Position numbers and translations under genes: made by a program. Of a stretch of DNA of 64,000 bases, positions 45,986 through 55,699 are shown one piece after another (position 1 is the stretch's first letter; each line of letters opens with the position of its first letter). The stretch covers positions 1,612,001-1,676,000 of the forward strand of contig JAMWFC010000046.1 in assembly GCA_027475525.1 (NCBI GenBank). The letters run 5' to 3'. Under the pieces are notes generated by a model. That model saw only the letters and a program-made list of their open reading frames with translations, ran no database searches and had not been told where the DNA came from. Origin of the DNA: Macrolepiota albuminosa (lineage: Eukaryota; Basidiomycota; Agaricomycetes; Agaricales; Agaricaceae).

Positions 45986-46783
45986 TCAATTGAGAGCGGC
46001 AATCTTGGCATAGGAGAGCTTGCCACGGTGGTTGTGGTTGTCGTCTGTGTCGGAGGGGTAAACGTGTTCCCAGGGCTCGTCAAAGTCGAGCTCAGGGTTG
46101 ATGTCGTCGAGCACGATGACAGAGCGGAGAGGGGGGACAACTTCAAAGTCTTGTTCTGTGTAAAGGTTGTTAGCACGTGAAAAGATGCGGATGATAATGA
46201 ATGATAAACGGGCGTCTTTATATACATATAATGACGCAAGATGACACAATAAGAATTTGTTGATTGTATTGGAAACGGACTTACCCCGGCCACGGCGCGG
46301 CTTCCGGGCGATAAGCAAGTCGCTCAGCGCAACCTCGGCCCGATGCACGACTCCTGTACGTATCCCCTCCCGTTCCCGTTGCGCAGCATCAGGCGGTCCC
46401 AGACGCAACGAAAGCGACCTCGCCTCGCCCCACTCAACCTCGTTCTCCTCTACCGCCAACTCGTCCTGGTCGTCCTGGTCATCCACATGTACATGTACAT
46501 GCACACCCGCCCCACCTCTCCGAGCTGACTGTTGCTGTGGCTTGACGAGGACCTGCGTCGTCTTCGCCTCGGCCTTGCGGACCCTACGAGCAAGGAACCC
46601 AGCAGCCTTCTTGAGTCGCTGCCGGTTGTGCTCGAAGGCGCGGGACTCTTTGAAGCTCGGAGTGGGTGATGGGGACTTGCATTGGGGCGGCTGCTGTTGA
46701 TTGGGACTGGTGTTCTCGTCGCGGTTGGGAGGGACGGGGGACTGTGTACGGGAGAGGGAGACGTGGGTGGTGGGGCGACGCAT
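45986..46783 (-). CDS. Hypothetical basic protein, two exons
   Basis: Exons 46285-46783 and 45986-46155 flank an intron (46156-46284, 129 nt, GTAAGT...CACAG) that is a multiple of three and stop-free, so an unspliced frame also exists. The spliced product is about 222 residues. The N-terminus is Pro/Ser-rich and disordered (PVPPNRDENTSPNQQQPP), followed by a basic stretch (RQRLKKAAGFLARRVRKAEA), a His/Val-Asp run (GVHVHVHVDDQDDQDELAVE), another basic motif (LIARKPRRGRG) and an acidic C-terminus (LDDINPELDFDEPWEHVYPS). No domain recognised; nuclear or nucleic-acid binding is possible. A TATATAAGG-like box at 46839-46847 lies 57 bp upstream of the ATG. Retention of the 129-nt intron could yield a longer isoform. 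Confidence 0.62.
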   Translation of the reverse strand: MRRPTTHVSLSRTQSPVPPNRDENTSPNQQQPPQCKSPSPTPSFKESRAFEHNRQRLKKAAGFLARRVRKAEAKTTQVLVKPQQQSARRGGAGVHVHVHVDDQDDQDELAVEENEVEWGEARSLSLRLGPPDAAQREREGIRTGVVHRAEVALSDLLIARKPRRGRGKSVSNTINKFLLCHLASLYVYKDARLSFIIIRIFSRANNLYTEQDFEVVPPLRSVIVLDDINPELDFDEPWEHVYPSDTDDNHNHRGKLSYAKIAALN

Positions 46784-47297
46784 GCTATGAGATGGTGGTT
46801 TGTTGTTGGTTGAGGCACGAGAATGGAATCCGAGGGGGCCTTATATGGACGCGCGGATAAAGACAAGGCGTGACTCAGACTAGGTCGCGTCATAAGGATG
46901 TACCGCATCAGTGGCGCTGCATTTCCCATTCGTCCTGATCACGTTTGTTGCGGATCCCACGTTCGCAGCCGCTAACTTCGGAGGTGTCGTTTATAGTAAT
47001 CAGACACCTTGAGTGACTGGCAGGGTACCTCGAAACCCCTAAACACAGCAACGCACCAGGGTGTTTGGGCAAGTTTGGAATCAAGTTGTGATCGCCGTTC
47101 AAACATTCAAGGCCTCAAGTTCTTCCATTTTGATAGGCGCCCATACGCGTAAACTCCGTGACTTTCCCAATGGATCCCTCTTTGAGACCACTCTTGCGGT
47201 TTTGATAAATGGACAATGGTATCATTTTTCCAGACGGCAACGATAGACTACCACGTATCCTCGCTCAGGCCTGGCTTAGCCTGCCCTAAACTTCCTC

Positions 47298-47305
47298 TTT
47301 AAATA
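47298..47305 (+). promoter_or_regulatory. TATA-like box of the C2H2 gene
   Basis: TTTAAATA about 70 bp upstream of the ATG at 47373, followed by a pyrimidine-rich stretch (CTTTTTTTTTGC) right before the start codon. Confidence 0.45.
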
Positions 47306-47372
47306 AGTGCCACCCTTTCAGCTGGTAGCTCCTTTATCACACATAGCTCCTACCACAATCTTTTTTTTTGCA

Positions 47373-48370
47373 ATGGCATACTGCGAGCGCTGTGACAGGT
47401 TTTTCAACTCTTGGTCTGCTCTACACCAGCACCGTGCCAATTCTTCCAGTCATAATATCTGCGATGACTGCGACATCGACTTCCCCACTTGGATGGGGCT
47501 GAAAGAACATTGGGTGCAGAGCCCTGATCATGACTACTGCCAACGTTGTGACGAGCATTTTGACAATACCGATGATCTTGAAGACCATTACGACGAAGTA
47601 CACTATTGGTGCCGTTCATGCAACAAATTGTTTGCCAACGAATTCGGGCTCAACGAGCACTATCGCCAGTCTCCTCAGCACCATTACTGTGCCCCTTGCA
47701 AACGTCATTTCCAAAGCGCAAACAACCTGCGAGCTGTATGTCTTTTCGATTTTCCTTTTTCTCACTGAACCCATCAATGGCAGCACCTCAACTCTTCTGT
47801 TCACCGCCAGCGTGACGTCCCCTGCCGCGGTACAGGCTGCAAAGAGACTTTCGTTTCTGTTTCTGCCATGCTTCTCCACCTCGAATCCGGCAAATGTGTC
47901 TCCGGCCTCACGCGGCGCATTATCGACACCAAAGTCCGCCAAATGGACCGCAACAACATCATCACCAACCCCTCGCGCCTCCTCACCTCCTCCTCCCCCC
48001 ATTCCAGCACGGATTACTATGCTACAAGTGCCGCATGGAACGGATACGCCTACGAATGCTACTTGTGTCATGGCACGTACCAGAGTCTCTCCGCATTGAA
48101 CCAAGTGCCGCATGGAACGGATACGCCTACGAATGCTACTTGTGTCATGGCACGTACCAGAGTCTCTCCGCATTGAACCAGCATTTGGCGAGCCCGAGGC
48201 ATCAGGACAAATTGTATATCTGCCCGCAGTCGACGTGTCGACAGCAATTCACGACGCTGAGTGCATTATGCCAGCATGTTGAGAGCGAAAAGTGTGGCGT
48301 GCATCGGTTTAGGGAGGTCAAGAGGACTATGGATGGGATTGTGGGTCAGGTGGCACTGTTGACGATGTAA
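47373..48370 (+). CDS. C2H2 zinc-finger protein with about eight fingers
   Basis: Exons 47373-47735 and 47784-48370 with a 48-nt GT-AG intron. Fingers follow one another almost without linkers: CERCDRFFNSWSALHQH, CDDCDIDFPTWMGLKEH, CQRCDEHFDNTDDLEDH, CRSCNKLFANEFGLNEH, CAPCKRHFQSANNLRAH (split by the intron), an incomplete CRGTGCKETFVSVSAMLLH, CYLCHGTYQSLSALNQH and CPQSTCRQQFTTLSALCQH. The last two are of the variant type ending in Cys or His. A 77-bp duplication at 48025-48178 duplicates the seventh finger region out of frame. Collapsing it gives an unbroken 290-residue protein ending VGQVALLTM. Likely nucleic-acid binding in the nucleus; the target is unknown. Confidence 0.82.
48025..48178 (+). 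repeat. 77-bp duplication in C2H2 gene
   Basis: CAAGTGCCGCATGGAACGG... repeated exactly once, period 77. It shifts the reading frame of the finger gene, while the single-copy version is open. Confidence 0.93.
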
Positions 48371-48652
48371 AGCGCTGGTTTGTCTTTTCTTGGAGCGTCT
48401 GCCTGCGGCGAAGTAACTTTTTTTTTTCTTGGAACGCGCCTTGGAGATTGGATGTACCGCATGTACGAGGTGAAGCATGAGACTATGGACTCGAAAGAAG
48501 CGATACTTTTTGTACAACAATTCTTACTTTATTGTTTTGTACGTAATTTACAGTAACACGGCTCTTATATTAAGCTGCACGTTGTACAATAACTGGTTTT
48601 GAAGTGTAAGTTCTGGTCCAGCATAGACTAAAAAGTTGTTAAAGAGTTAGTA

Positions 48653-48744
48653 TCCCTCTTAGCTCAGTGGTAGAGCGCGTCACTAGTATATGATGCTTAA
48701 AGTACAAAATGACGAGGTCAGTCGTTCAAGTCGGCTAGAGGGAA
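48653..48744 (+). tRNA. tRNA-Thr (AGT), with 20-nt intron
   Basis: Acceptor stem TCCCTCT/AGAGGGA, D arm TAGCTCAGTGGTAGAGC, anticodon stem CGTCA/TGACG with loop CTAGTA-A, T arm AGTCG-TTCAAGT-CGGCT. The anticodon AGT (read as IGU) predicts threonine. A 20-nt intron starting TATGATGC lies one base after the anticodon, the canonical nuclear position. A run of T at 48765-48772 can end pol III transcription. Confidence 0.93.
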
Positions 48745-49150
48745 TTGTTGGCTTGCATATTGAATTTTTTTCTTTCGGACACATATTCGGAATTCCTATG
48801 CAAAGTTGCCTCCACCAATATTTTGCCAGGCAAGTCAGGAAATTTGGGTGAACCTGTCGTCAGTAATATCCGCTTACTATTGCTTACTAGCGAGCACTCG
48901 GCTGAAGCCACACAGTGTAAGGGAGCACTAGACTATAGCTAGAGAGAGTAAATATTGGAACATGAAATTCGAAACCTTGGATGTAGGTAGCTATAGCGAA
49001 CGGGGAAATTTGCCCCAGATTCCAGTTACAAACACCCGTTGTTACTGACGACTAATAACTAAGTGAAAGGTTTGCACTCTGTCAAACTAGTAATCAGATA
49101 TATTGCCGGTGACAGGTTCACCCAAATTTCCTGATTTTGCCGGCAAAATA

Positions 49151-49613
49151 TTGGTGAAGAGGCAACTTTACATGGGAATCCAGAATATCTGTGTTTAGTG
49201 TCGGAAAGGAAAAACTCGGAAACAGACTTGGTGAAGAGGCAACTTTACATGGGAATCCAGAATATCTGTGTTTAGTGTCGGAAAGGAAAAACTCGGAAAC
49301 AGACTTTTGAGTTCCCTCTAGCCGACTTGAACGACTGACCTCGTCATTTCGCACTTGTCATATACTAGTGACGCGCTCTACCACTGAGCTAAGAGGGATA
49401 TTGACTCCACGACAACTTTTTCGAAACACAGCAAATATTGTGGACCAGACAACGTCTAATACCTGCAGCTTAATATAAGAGCCGTGTTACTGTAAATTAT
49501 GTCCATAACAATAAAGTAAGAATTGTTGCTTCCTTCTACCTGCAGCTTAATATAAGAGCCGTGTTACTGTAAATTATGTCCATAACAATAAAGTAAGAAT
49601 TGTTGCTTCCTTC
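49151..49613. repeat. Two 77-bp duplications flanking the second tRNA gene
   Basis: Period-77 exact duplications at 49151-49304 and 49460-49613, one on each side of the minus-strand tRNA gene and both within the right palindrome arm. Confidence 0.92.
49312..49398 (-). tRNA. tRNA-Thr (AGT), with 15-nt intron
   Basis: On the minus strand, the exon sequence is identical to the gene at 48653-48744, but the intron is 15 nt (TATGACAAGTGCGAA) instead of 20. The two genes point toward each other within the palindrome. Confidence 0.93.
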
Positions 49614-49701
49614 GAGTCCAAAGTCTCGTGGTTCACCTCACATGCGGTGCATCCAAGGCGCGTTGTCGAAACATGATAGTCAATGATCTGAAAGGTAGCC
49701 A

Positions 49702-51853
49702 TCAGGAATTGCGTCCGATATCCACATCCTCGTCTTCATTGACACTTGTACTCTGCAACTCTGGATACCTCTTGAGCCTATCCCTTCGAGCAGCATCAAA
49801 TTCATTCTCCTCCTCAACTACATATTGGAACCCTCCAGGATGCGCCATCTTCCAATCAAGGAATCTCTCACCAACCTTTGCCGCGTGCGAAAAATCGATT
49901 ACTTCGATAACACTTCCGCCTCCCTCCGTCAAACACACTCTTCCGATAGTCTGGTCCCATGCAATAGCACCGAGACCATGGTGCCGGTATCGAGTTGCGA
50001 ATTCCTCGCCCATGTCGAGCCTAGTGTAGACATTGTTCGGCATGTCCTTGTAGTTACTCCTCTCGACGGCGGAGTGGTGCTGCACACGGTCTACCGGGTA
50101 CTGGTTGGACTGGAACTCGGGGCTGATGTATCGACGTAGAGTCGTCAAGGAAGGTGTGGAGGTGTGGTCAGTTGCTTCAGTTGTATAGATCAGTGAACGG
50201 AACACCCCAGGAAGAACGTGCCCGATATGTGGTCGGGGATCATGTAAAGTTTGTTTCACGGTCGTGATTCCATGCAAGGTATAGACGTACTGAGGTCCAG
50301 CCTCCCATTCTGTCTTTTCCGGCCATATGTGCCAATGGGCGATACACTGAGGTGATTTCATTTCAATATAGACAGAGATCGGCGGTGGGGGTTGAGAGGA
50401 CGCTTGAAGAGGAAAGTCACTTTGTTGATCGGAGGGAGAAATATCGTCCGTTATGTGGACAACATGAACAGCACCTGCTGGAATAGCCACAAGACCAATC
50501 ACAGGAGTGCAGAAATTGACTCCTCCTTTCAGCGGCATCTGCAATATCTCTAAGCAATGACAATATCCTTCATTTGGACGAGGGCGTATCTGACGGGTGG
50601 ATATTTCGCGCCAGATCATTACTTGATTCTGCTCGGGAAGATGACGAACAGCTTTAATCCGCTGTTTCTACAAATATTTCAGTAAATGCAGACAGCCTGC
50701 CAAAACCTGACATACCAATTGTGAGAGAGGTATAACCGATATCTGTGGTTCGTATGGATAGATGTAGGGCTGGCAGACTAGAACGTATGGTTCCTGAGGA
50801 CGCTCTAGATTGACGATGACAATATAATCTTGACCGTTTGGGATGGCCTCCTGGACAACGCTTGCATGTGCGATGCCTGCTCGACTGTATAATGACAGTT
50901 GCTCAGTAGGCGTCCTTAGCGACAACCTCACTATCTGCGTGAAAGGTTTATATCGATTGTCCGACAAACACAGCTTGTGCTTTGTCGTCTCTGAGCCCCT
51001 AGGGTCCCGATGTGCACCTGCCAATAGATCAAGCGTACTAAGATCCACATGAATACAGTTCAAGACGTGCAACATTCGAGCAGGTGGATCAATCGTAGCG
51101 CCGTTAGCAAACTGCGCCGGATCGATACTATGATGAAGCGTTAACACAGACAGATTCTTGATTTATGCGTAGAGTACTGACTTTGCTGGCCCTCCCGCAA
51201 AAAGTACTCGGCAGATATAAGCGATCATAATTACAGGCTTATTCTTATATTGCATATACTTAGCTTGAAGCTTGTAAGCTTTTGTTGGGATTGGACATCT
51301 GGCTAAAATATGAGGTCCGCTTGGATGATCGAGGTGGTACAGGGCGATAAAAAAACGGTAAAGATCTCTAATTGACGCAACGAGGTATTTGCCGCCAGGA
51401 AGGAGCGTCATATCGAGCACTTCAAGGGACGCACTAAAAGCCATCGTAGAGGCAACAGTAGGCTTTTTCTTGCGCCAATTGTCCTCTATCGAAATAGCAC
51501 GCGACACAAGTTGTTCGAATTCGTAATCCGTGCGTTGGACAGAGTAATCCAATGTTGGACGGATTGGGGGAATAGGGATTCTGAGTTCTTGCAGAAACCG
51601 CTTCCATATCAAGGGTTCATGAGTGAGGTGGAAGTAATATTTGTTGACCTACAGATATCATTTCGATCAAACTTTAGAGAAACAGTTGCAAAGAGTTTAC
51701 CCGTCGTAGAGCCAAAATATCCTCGACCTGTAGGTAGGGACTGATATTGTCTACAAAGATATCCAGAGGAATAGTTGCTGCAATGGAGTTCGGGTCTGGC
51801 AGAACGACTTGAGCGAGGAAGCGAGATAGCCTTCTACAGATTCCCGAGTACAT
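49702..51853 (-). CDS. F-box-like protein, paralogue 2
   Basis: Exons 51701-51853, 51182-51648, 50716-51127, 49702-50667. Introns are 52, 54 and 48 nt, GT-AG, and join in frame to 665 residues. It shows clear similarity along its whole length to the gene at 40247-42300, with all intron positions and phases conserved. The F-box-like start is PLDIFVDNISPYLQVEDILA, then RR|VNKYYFHLTHEPLIWKRFL. Shared later segments are TLLPGGKYLVAS, SLYSRAGIAHASVVQEA, LQASSQPPPPISVYIEM, RSLIYTTEATD, GLGAIAWDQTIGRVC and a C-terminal FLDWKMAHPGGF. Likely a substrate adaptor of an SCF ubiquitin ligase; substrate unknown. The 3' end abuts the tRNA palindrome. No disruption is seen. The two copies differ enough that the duplication is not recent. 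Confidence 0.83.
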
Positions 51854-53066
51854 CGTATCAAAGATGAGAAAAAGAAGCCTAGCAGCAATGTCGCTCAGTA
51901 GTTCAGTGTTGCTTGAGGGTGTCAGGGAATTTCCTGTCGTCGTTATTCTGGAGGCTTTATATTATGAGCAGCATTGTACTGAACAGCAAAAGCCATCGTT
52001 GCATGGACAACAACTCCCTAACAAAGACAATATTAAGCACAATGTCAAAGGTAACAAGGGATATCGATAAAGATGGACATCACGGAAAGTACAACAGTTT
52101 CGCCTGTTTTTTTTTCTGAAAAATCACGTGCCTTCGCTGATTGCAAACGATGCTCTACGTCGTATGAGATTCGTAGTCGAGGAAGCAAAAAAACGAGACT
52201 GACGCCGAGTTCCTTGGGCACTCCTACCACCTCTACTATGGATCCATCTTGCCCAACATAGAAGTGTACCAACGTGGCCTGGAATAAGAACGAGGAAAAC
52301 TACACTCGCTCCATTGCTGAAGCCGTCATTTTTGCCTTGCCCCAACAGGATCACTCTCACGCCCATACACGAATCATCTCACTAACAGAATGCATATGAG
52401 CCTCTCCACCAGATGTGATCATCTCCACCCGTGCGCCAGTGCATGCCTATCGTGAAACGCTCAGCTACACAAACAAATCCAAGGACCGACGATGTACCCC
52501 CAAAGCACTATGCTCTTTCCGCACTACTATGCGCAATATCTTCTGCGCTGCTATAGAACTGCGGATTACACATTGTTAACTGTATTTCTACCCTGAACAG
52601 CATCAATGAGCACTGTGACTCAAAAAAAATGAAATGAAAGTATACATAGCTCCGACCTGTTTGTCGGTGAGATAGAAAAAAGGAAGAAATTGGCTATGAC
52701 ATATATGACAGTTTGTCATGGACGTAAAATATATTTGAGTCTGTCAAGAGTCCCATGTCTACGTGCTTCACTAACCTAAAATCTTGAAATAGTTATATTC
52801 CAACAAGGCCCTAGGAGGGCACACTATTACATCCAATGAAGAGGATAAACCACATATACAGCAATGACAGGGAAACATAATTGAGAGTCGAACCAAGAGT
52901 AAGGACGGCTGAGAACAGGAAAGAAATGCAGTCAGGGAAGTGGGATGGAGAATGATTCACATTCAACAAATAAGAACTACAGCATAGTGAAGCTGGCTTT
53001 GATGTTTGTCAGATAGGTGTACAAAAACATGAGGCAGAAGAGAGAGACAGCCCGTTCATAATGTTC
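51854..53066. other. Intergenic stretch, no supported gene
   Basis: Holds the upstream region of the F-box gene and the 3' flank of the protease-like gene. An open frame at 52073-52261 (MDITESTTVSPVFFSEKSRA start) has a CKRC pair but no continuation that I can splice. Confidence 0.45.
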
Positions 53067-55275
53067 TCAAGCTGACCAGGTAGTGCGGTAGAAATCGGCG
53101 TACTTGAACCTTGTCTTAATCTGGCCCAGGAGGTGCCAGCCGGGGGTGCAGTACGTAACATGATTGCTGGTCGAGCCACCCTTGTTTTGTCCAGAGTGCA
53201 TTTGGCCAACGATGTGAGCTTTACCGTTCAACATGTGCCAGACGAGAGAGCCTGAGTCTCCTTTAGCAGAGAAGACTTCGGCAGCCTTGAGGCCCGAGTT
53301 GTAGATGCCGATCTCGACGGACTCAAGACCGACTTCGTTCTTAGTGAATGAAACTAGGCCAGCGTAGCGTCCGATGGTGAGGTCAGTAGCGTTGCCGACC
53401 TTGCCGACTATAAGGCAGCGCTGGCCTTCGCTGTCAAACTCTGCAGGGTGGTCGAGGTCCTCCTTCGTGGCGCATCCCTCGATCCGAAGCTTCCGGTCGG
53501 TAGGAAGGTTGAACACGGTCGGACCACCACCGCAAGGATCGAATAATTTTGGGAGGTCTTGAGGAGCGTACTTGGATCCTGAATAAGGTTGCTTTGATTA
53601 GGCAAGATAAATAAGATAAGTCGAAACACACCGAGATCAACAACGTTACCCTCAAACTCATCCCTAACCTTGGCTGAGCAGCTAAAAAAGCAGCCCAATC
53701 CGAGGTATATCGTGTGCCGCCTTCGACGTCGACCGAGATCGCTGCAGCATATTGAATCTGCCCAATGTTGCGGTAGAGCTTAATGTCAGACCACATACTC
53801 GTGACTTCGTCATGGAGGGCCTCGAGATCAGTAATAGCTTCTGTCTCGTCGTCCATTCGGCGTTGCTTCGCCTTAATCGCTCTCGCGCTCTCCGCGTCCT
53901 GCCTCTCCTTCGACTGTAGTTTGAACATCTCTCGGGCCAAAAGGTCAGCAACAATGCCGTGACCAGCAATGGCCTTGGTTATATCATCAAGGCCACGCTG
54001 GAATCGACGCATTCCGCACACCCTAACATGGTATATGGGTGCACCGCCTTTATGCTCGTAATCGACTGTGGAGTTCTTGCGCAAAACGTGACAGTTACTG
54101 ACTCCGTAAACCTTATTACTAAGATTTCCGTCCTTGTCTTTGTTCTCGTGGAACCAGAGCGTAAGAGTGCCCTGAGAATCCTCCCCCTCCATTTCTTCGG
54201 TAGCAAGAGGAATGCTGAGAAGACCAGTAAGAAAGCGACGGACATGATGGGTGGCATCGGTGCTGTCGACATGGCGCATAAGGGGGAGACCTGCTAGCCT
54301 CTGCGGGACCGCCTCGCGCCATTCTACAACAGTATCATTGACTCCGTTGTTCAGCAAGAGGGCAAGGATCTCTCCAGAAACCTCGTGGGCGGTGTCGGCA
54401 GAAGTAGAACCCGGAATAACGCCGACCCATATGACGACAGGACCGAGACTCCCCTTCGTCTCCTCTCCCAGCGGTGCGTGGGTGAAGAAGCGGGCAGGGT
54501 CAACAGATGACCAGTCGATCTTCCGAGCCTTGATCAGGTCACAAATCTGGGGACCAACAGTGTCCCAAACACCATTGAGCGGGGTGTCAAACACCCCGCG
54601 GAGTGACTTGACGGGGATGTGGGCGAATCTGCCATGGGGCTTGGGGAAAGGTGTAGTGAGGAAGTCCGAACGGTAGATAAGGACCGGATGGTCATCGTCC
54701 CCAGTGATTCCGTTATAATATGCCGTTCTCTCATACTCGTCAGGGCTGTGCACGGAGATAGCGGTGGAATCGCTGGCAAAGGTAAGGTTGGAGAGATTGG
54801 ATGCCATGCTCACATCGTTTAGGGCCCGGAAGTTGAAGCTAGGGCCCTTGCGTTGCTGGGTATCAAGGTCAATACATTGGAGAGTGAAGAGGGAAAGTTC
54901 TGGACGCAAGGTGGTAAATGTGGTATGGACACGGAAAAGGAATGAAAGGACTTGCTCAGCAGCTTCGGATGCTCTCTCATAGTCTCTAACACCTGCATGG
55001 TGAGTCCAGATACTCCTACAAGGGAGATGGTAAGTATAGCATAGATTGTGCAGTGACTTGATGGGGAGGAAAAGGACCAGTCTGCCCTCTCAGGACGACT
55101 AACTAGCGGCTCATGGTACCTGAAGGCATGCCCTTAATGTGCAAAAAGACTAAGGACTCGCCTTCGCCTAGAAGACCGGCTTGTTTCAGTTGAGCTTCTG
55201 TGAATGGAAATCCTTCAAAAGGTCAGCATGGAATAGACGAAGGAAAAAATGATAGGACTCACTAGGAGAATCCAT
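53067..55275 (-). CDS. Trypsin-like serine protease homologue, one frameshift
   Basis: Exons 55263-55275 (13 nt), 55104-55212, 53632-55012 and 53067-53578. Introns are 50, 91 and 53 nt. The predicted product is 671 residues after restoring one missing base. The C-terminal domain carries the chymotrypsin-fold serine motif FSAKGDSGSLVWH with VGQMHSGQNKGG after it, and an earlier KVYGVSNCHVLRKN supplies a plausible catalytic His. The N-terminal half is specific to the family (HHAGVRDYERASEAAEQVLS, HIPVKSLRGVFDTPLNGVWD). The middle includes a charged helix (KERQDAESARAIKAKQRRMD). There is no signal peptide, so it is intracellular. At about 53680-53690 the frame shifts by one beside a run of six A (DWAAFL/FSCSAKVRDEFEGN), most simply a homopolymer error. 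Without a correction the protein would be truncated before the Ser motif. Confidence 0.75.
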
Positions 55276-55311
55276 AATGAAGTTATGAGTGTAGTGTTGA
55301 GCAAAGTTTTG

Positions 55312-55457
55312 CGAAGTGAAGAGCCCCTCTTATATTCTGAAACCACACGCTGCAGAGTCCGTGATTTTCAATAATAGGGAAATTCGAAGTGAAGAGCCCA
55401 GCCCCTCTTATATTCTGAACCACATGCTGCAGAGTCCATGATTTTCAGTAATAGGGA
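55312..55457 (-). promoter_or_regulatory. Tandemly duplicated promoter segment with two TATA boxes
   Basis: A unit of about 73 bp (CGAAGTGAAGAGCCC...AATAATAGGGAAATT) occurs at 55312 and 55385. The copies differ by several substitutions and a 5-bp indel, so this is a true, aged duplication. On the minus strand each copy has an ATATAAGAGG box (about 55326-55335 and 55404-55413). The nearer box is about 50 bp upstream of the protease-like ATG. Confidence 0.6.
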
Positions 55458-55699
55458 AATTCGAAGTTGGTGATCGATTGTATATTGACGTCGAGTTACC
55501 ACATGCTGGTTGCACATTGCCACCATATGAGTGCGCTGGGCCAGTCCTTCCGTGTGGCTTTTGATGATGACGGTTGTAATCCGTTGATCTGTGGAGGGCC
55601 AACGCTTGGTTTCGGTTATTCCTAAATATCTAACTGATTGCCGTTGGGCATAACAAGGAACTGTCAGGGACGAAGTGGTGTTTCACGGAATTTGCAGGG

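Larger units (their letters stand above)
48437..49667. repeat. Large imperfect palindrome carrying two tRNA genes
   Basis: Left arm about 48437-48871, right arm about 49095-49667 in reverse complement. Shared landmarks are CGCGCCTTGGA (48437 / 49660), TTACAGTAACACGGCTCTTATATTAAGCTGCA (48547 / 49490), the tRNA gene, and ACCAATATTTTGCC plus CAGGAAATTTGGGTGAACCTGTC (48815-48862 / 49100-49150). Arms differ by small indels and substitutions. The spacer is about 220 bp. Two 77-bp duplications (49151, 49460) lengthen the right arm. Confidence 0.85.

Noticed and set aside
52073..52261. Plus-strand ORF starting MDITESTTVSPVFFSEKSRA, with a CKRC pair.
   Set aside because: Too short, no partner exons and no second metal-binding pair.
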